Source: JACRBK01 sp964427955
Lineage (GTDB): Bacteria > Chloroflexota > Anaerolineae > Aggregatilineales > Aggregatilineaceae
Direction: 5' to 3'
Length of the DNA: 6,586 bases
NCBI GenBank assembly: GCA_964427955.1
Contig: CAYRWY010000335.1
Span: forward strand, 1-6,586
The position numbers and the translations under genes are program-made. The notes under the pieces are model-generated. The model did not search any database. It saw nothing but the letters and a program-made list of their open reading frames with translations, and was not told the DNA's origin. Numbering within the stretch: position 1 is the first letter of the stretch; every line of letters starts with the position of its first letter. Positions 5,977 through 6,586 of this stretch are shown here, one piece after another.

Positions 5977-6586
5977 TCACCGGCCCGGCATCTGCACCAG
6001 GCTGAAATCGTTGAAGGTCACCAGGCCGCGTCCCTCGGTCCAGGGCCAGCCGATCAATCCTTCGCGCCAGATCATCACCTTGACGTTTTCCGCCAGCGGC
6101 GCGATGGGCAGATCCTGCGCCAGAATCGCCTGGGCCGCGAAGTACGCCGCCGCGCGGGCGCTGAGATCAGTGCTGGTTGCGCCCAGCCGCAGAAACCCGT
6201 CCAGGGTGGGACTGCTGTAGCCCATGACCTGCTGCCGCCCGTCCGTCCCGAAGCGCATCCGCATATTGTGTGGGTCCGGGCCTTGCGAGCCGTCCATCAA
6301 CGTCAGGTCGAAGTCGTGGGCGGTCTTGACGCGCTCGTCCCACACCCCGGATTCCACCGGTTCGAGCGTGATCTCGATCCCGACGGCCTGAAGCTGCTGC
6401 TGAAGCACCTGGCCCAGGTCCGGCCACGGAAAGCCGGACGGATACAGCAGCTCCAGCCGCAGCCGCACGCCACCCTCACCCCGCGGCAGTCCGGCGTCGT
6501 CAAGCAGGGCGTCCGCTGCCGCCGGATCGTAGGCGGGGACGCGGGCCCCGCTGTTGTAGGCCCAACTCACCGCCGGGGTGTAGAAG
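5977..6586 (-). CDS. ABC transporter substrate-binding protein, family 5, C-terminal part
   Basis: The frame is open to the window edge, giving about 203 C-terminal residues (FYTPAVSWAYNSG... to ...VQMPGR). Members of this peptide/nickel/dipeptide-binding family (SBP_bac_5, DppA/OppA-like) are usually 500-600 residues, so well over half is missing. Signature pieces are the DPAAADALLDDAGL helix, the LGQVLQQQLQAVGIEITLEPV segment, DFDLTLMDGSQGPDPHNMRMRF, GYSSPTLDGFL, and the AAAYFAAQAILAQDLPIAPL helix. The protein would be an exported, membrane-tethered or free receptor that hands its ligand to an ABC permease; the ligand cannot be told from this part. The GTG at 6570 is an internal Val codon, not a start, because the family match continues upstream of it. 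The stop lies 208 bases before the kinase start on the same strand. Confidence 0.9.
   Translation of the reverse strand, partial: FYTPAVSWAYNSGARVPAYDPAAADALLDDAGLPRGEGGVRLRLELLYPSGFPWPDLGQVLQQQLQAVGIEITLEPVESGVWDERVKTAHDFDLTLMDGSQGPDPHNMRMRFGTDGRQQVMGYSSPTLDGFLRLGATSTDLSARAAAYFAAQAILAQDLPIAPLAENVKVMIWREGLIGWPWTEGRGLVTFNDFSLVQMPGR

Overview
The window looks like chromosomal DNA from a GC-rich, secretion-competent bacterium. I favour Chloroflexota (Anaerolineae-like). The reasons are two exported proteins that begin their mature part with a Cys-x-Gly-Leu-Ser-Glu-x-Asp-Cys motif, a pattern I associate with that phylum, and C-rich/G-rich palindromic intergenic repeats of the type that translates as 'LTPRPPL...'. 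This assignment is from memory and is not proved by the window. I see no rRNA, tRNA, transposase, phage gene or CRISPR array.

Layout. Bases 1-38 probably hold the last codons of an upstream plus-strand gene. A mostly non-coding leader follows, with a good sigma-70-type promoter at 190-218. Two plus-strand genes come next (300-1307 and 1436-2908). They encode paralogous exported proteins of 335 and 490 residues with near-identical ribosome-binding sites, and a strong 13-bp hairpin lies between them. The second protein has gained a C-terminal domain resembling the bacterial pre-peptidase C-terminal (PPC) fold. A G/C-rich palindromic repeat (2958-3055) separates this pair from a convergent minus-strand block.

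The minus-strand block, read right to left, contains three genes. The first is the C-terminal third or so of a family 5 (peptide/nickel-type) ABC transporter substrate-binding protein, 5977 to beyond the window end. After a 208-bp gap with a second copy of the repeat arm comes a 766-residue membrane histidine kinase (dCache-HAMP-PAS-HisKA-HATPase, 3468-5768). Last is a 96-residue single-pass membrane protein (3143-3433) starting 34 bases after the kinase stop.

How the genes may work together. The kinase and the small membrane protein are probably co-transcribed, and the small protein could be an accessory of the sensor. No response regulator is in view, so the kinase partner must lie elsewhere. 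The kinase has a CPWC pair in its extracytoplasmic sensor and a Gly where the HisKA phosphatase Thr/Asn normally sits. The two exported proteins form a separate unit, possibly binding or scaffolding something outside the membrane. Nothing in the window links them to the kinase except proximity. I do not see a clear new defence or mobile system here; the least described pieces are the paralogous secreted pair and the small kinase-linked membrane protein.
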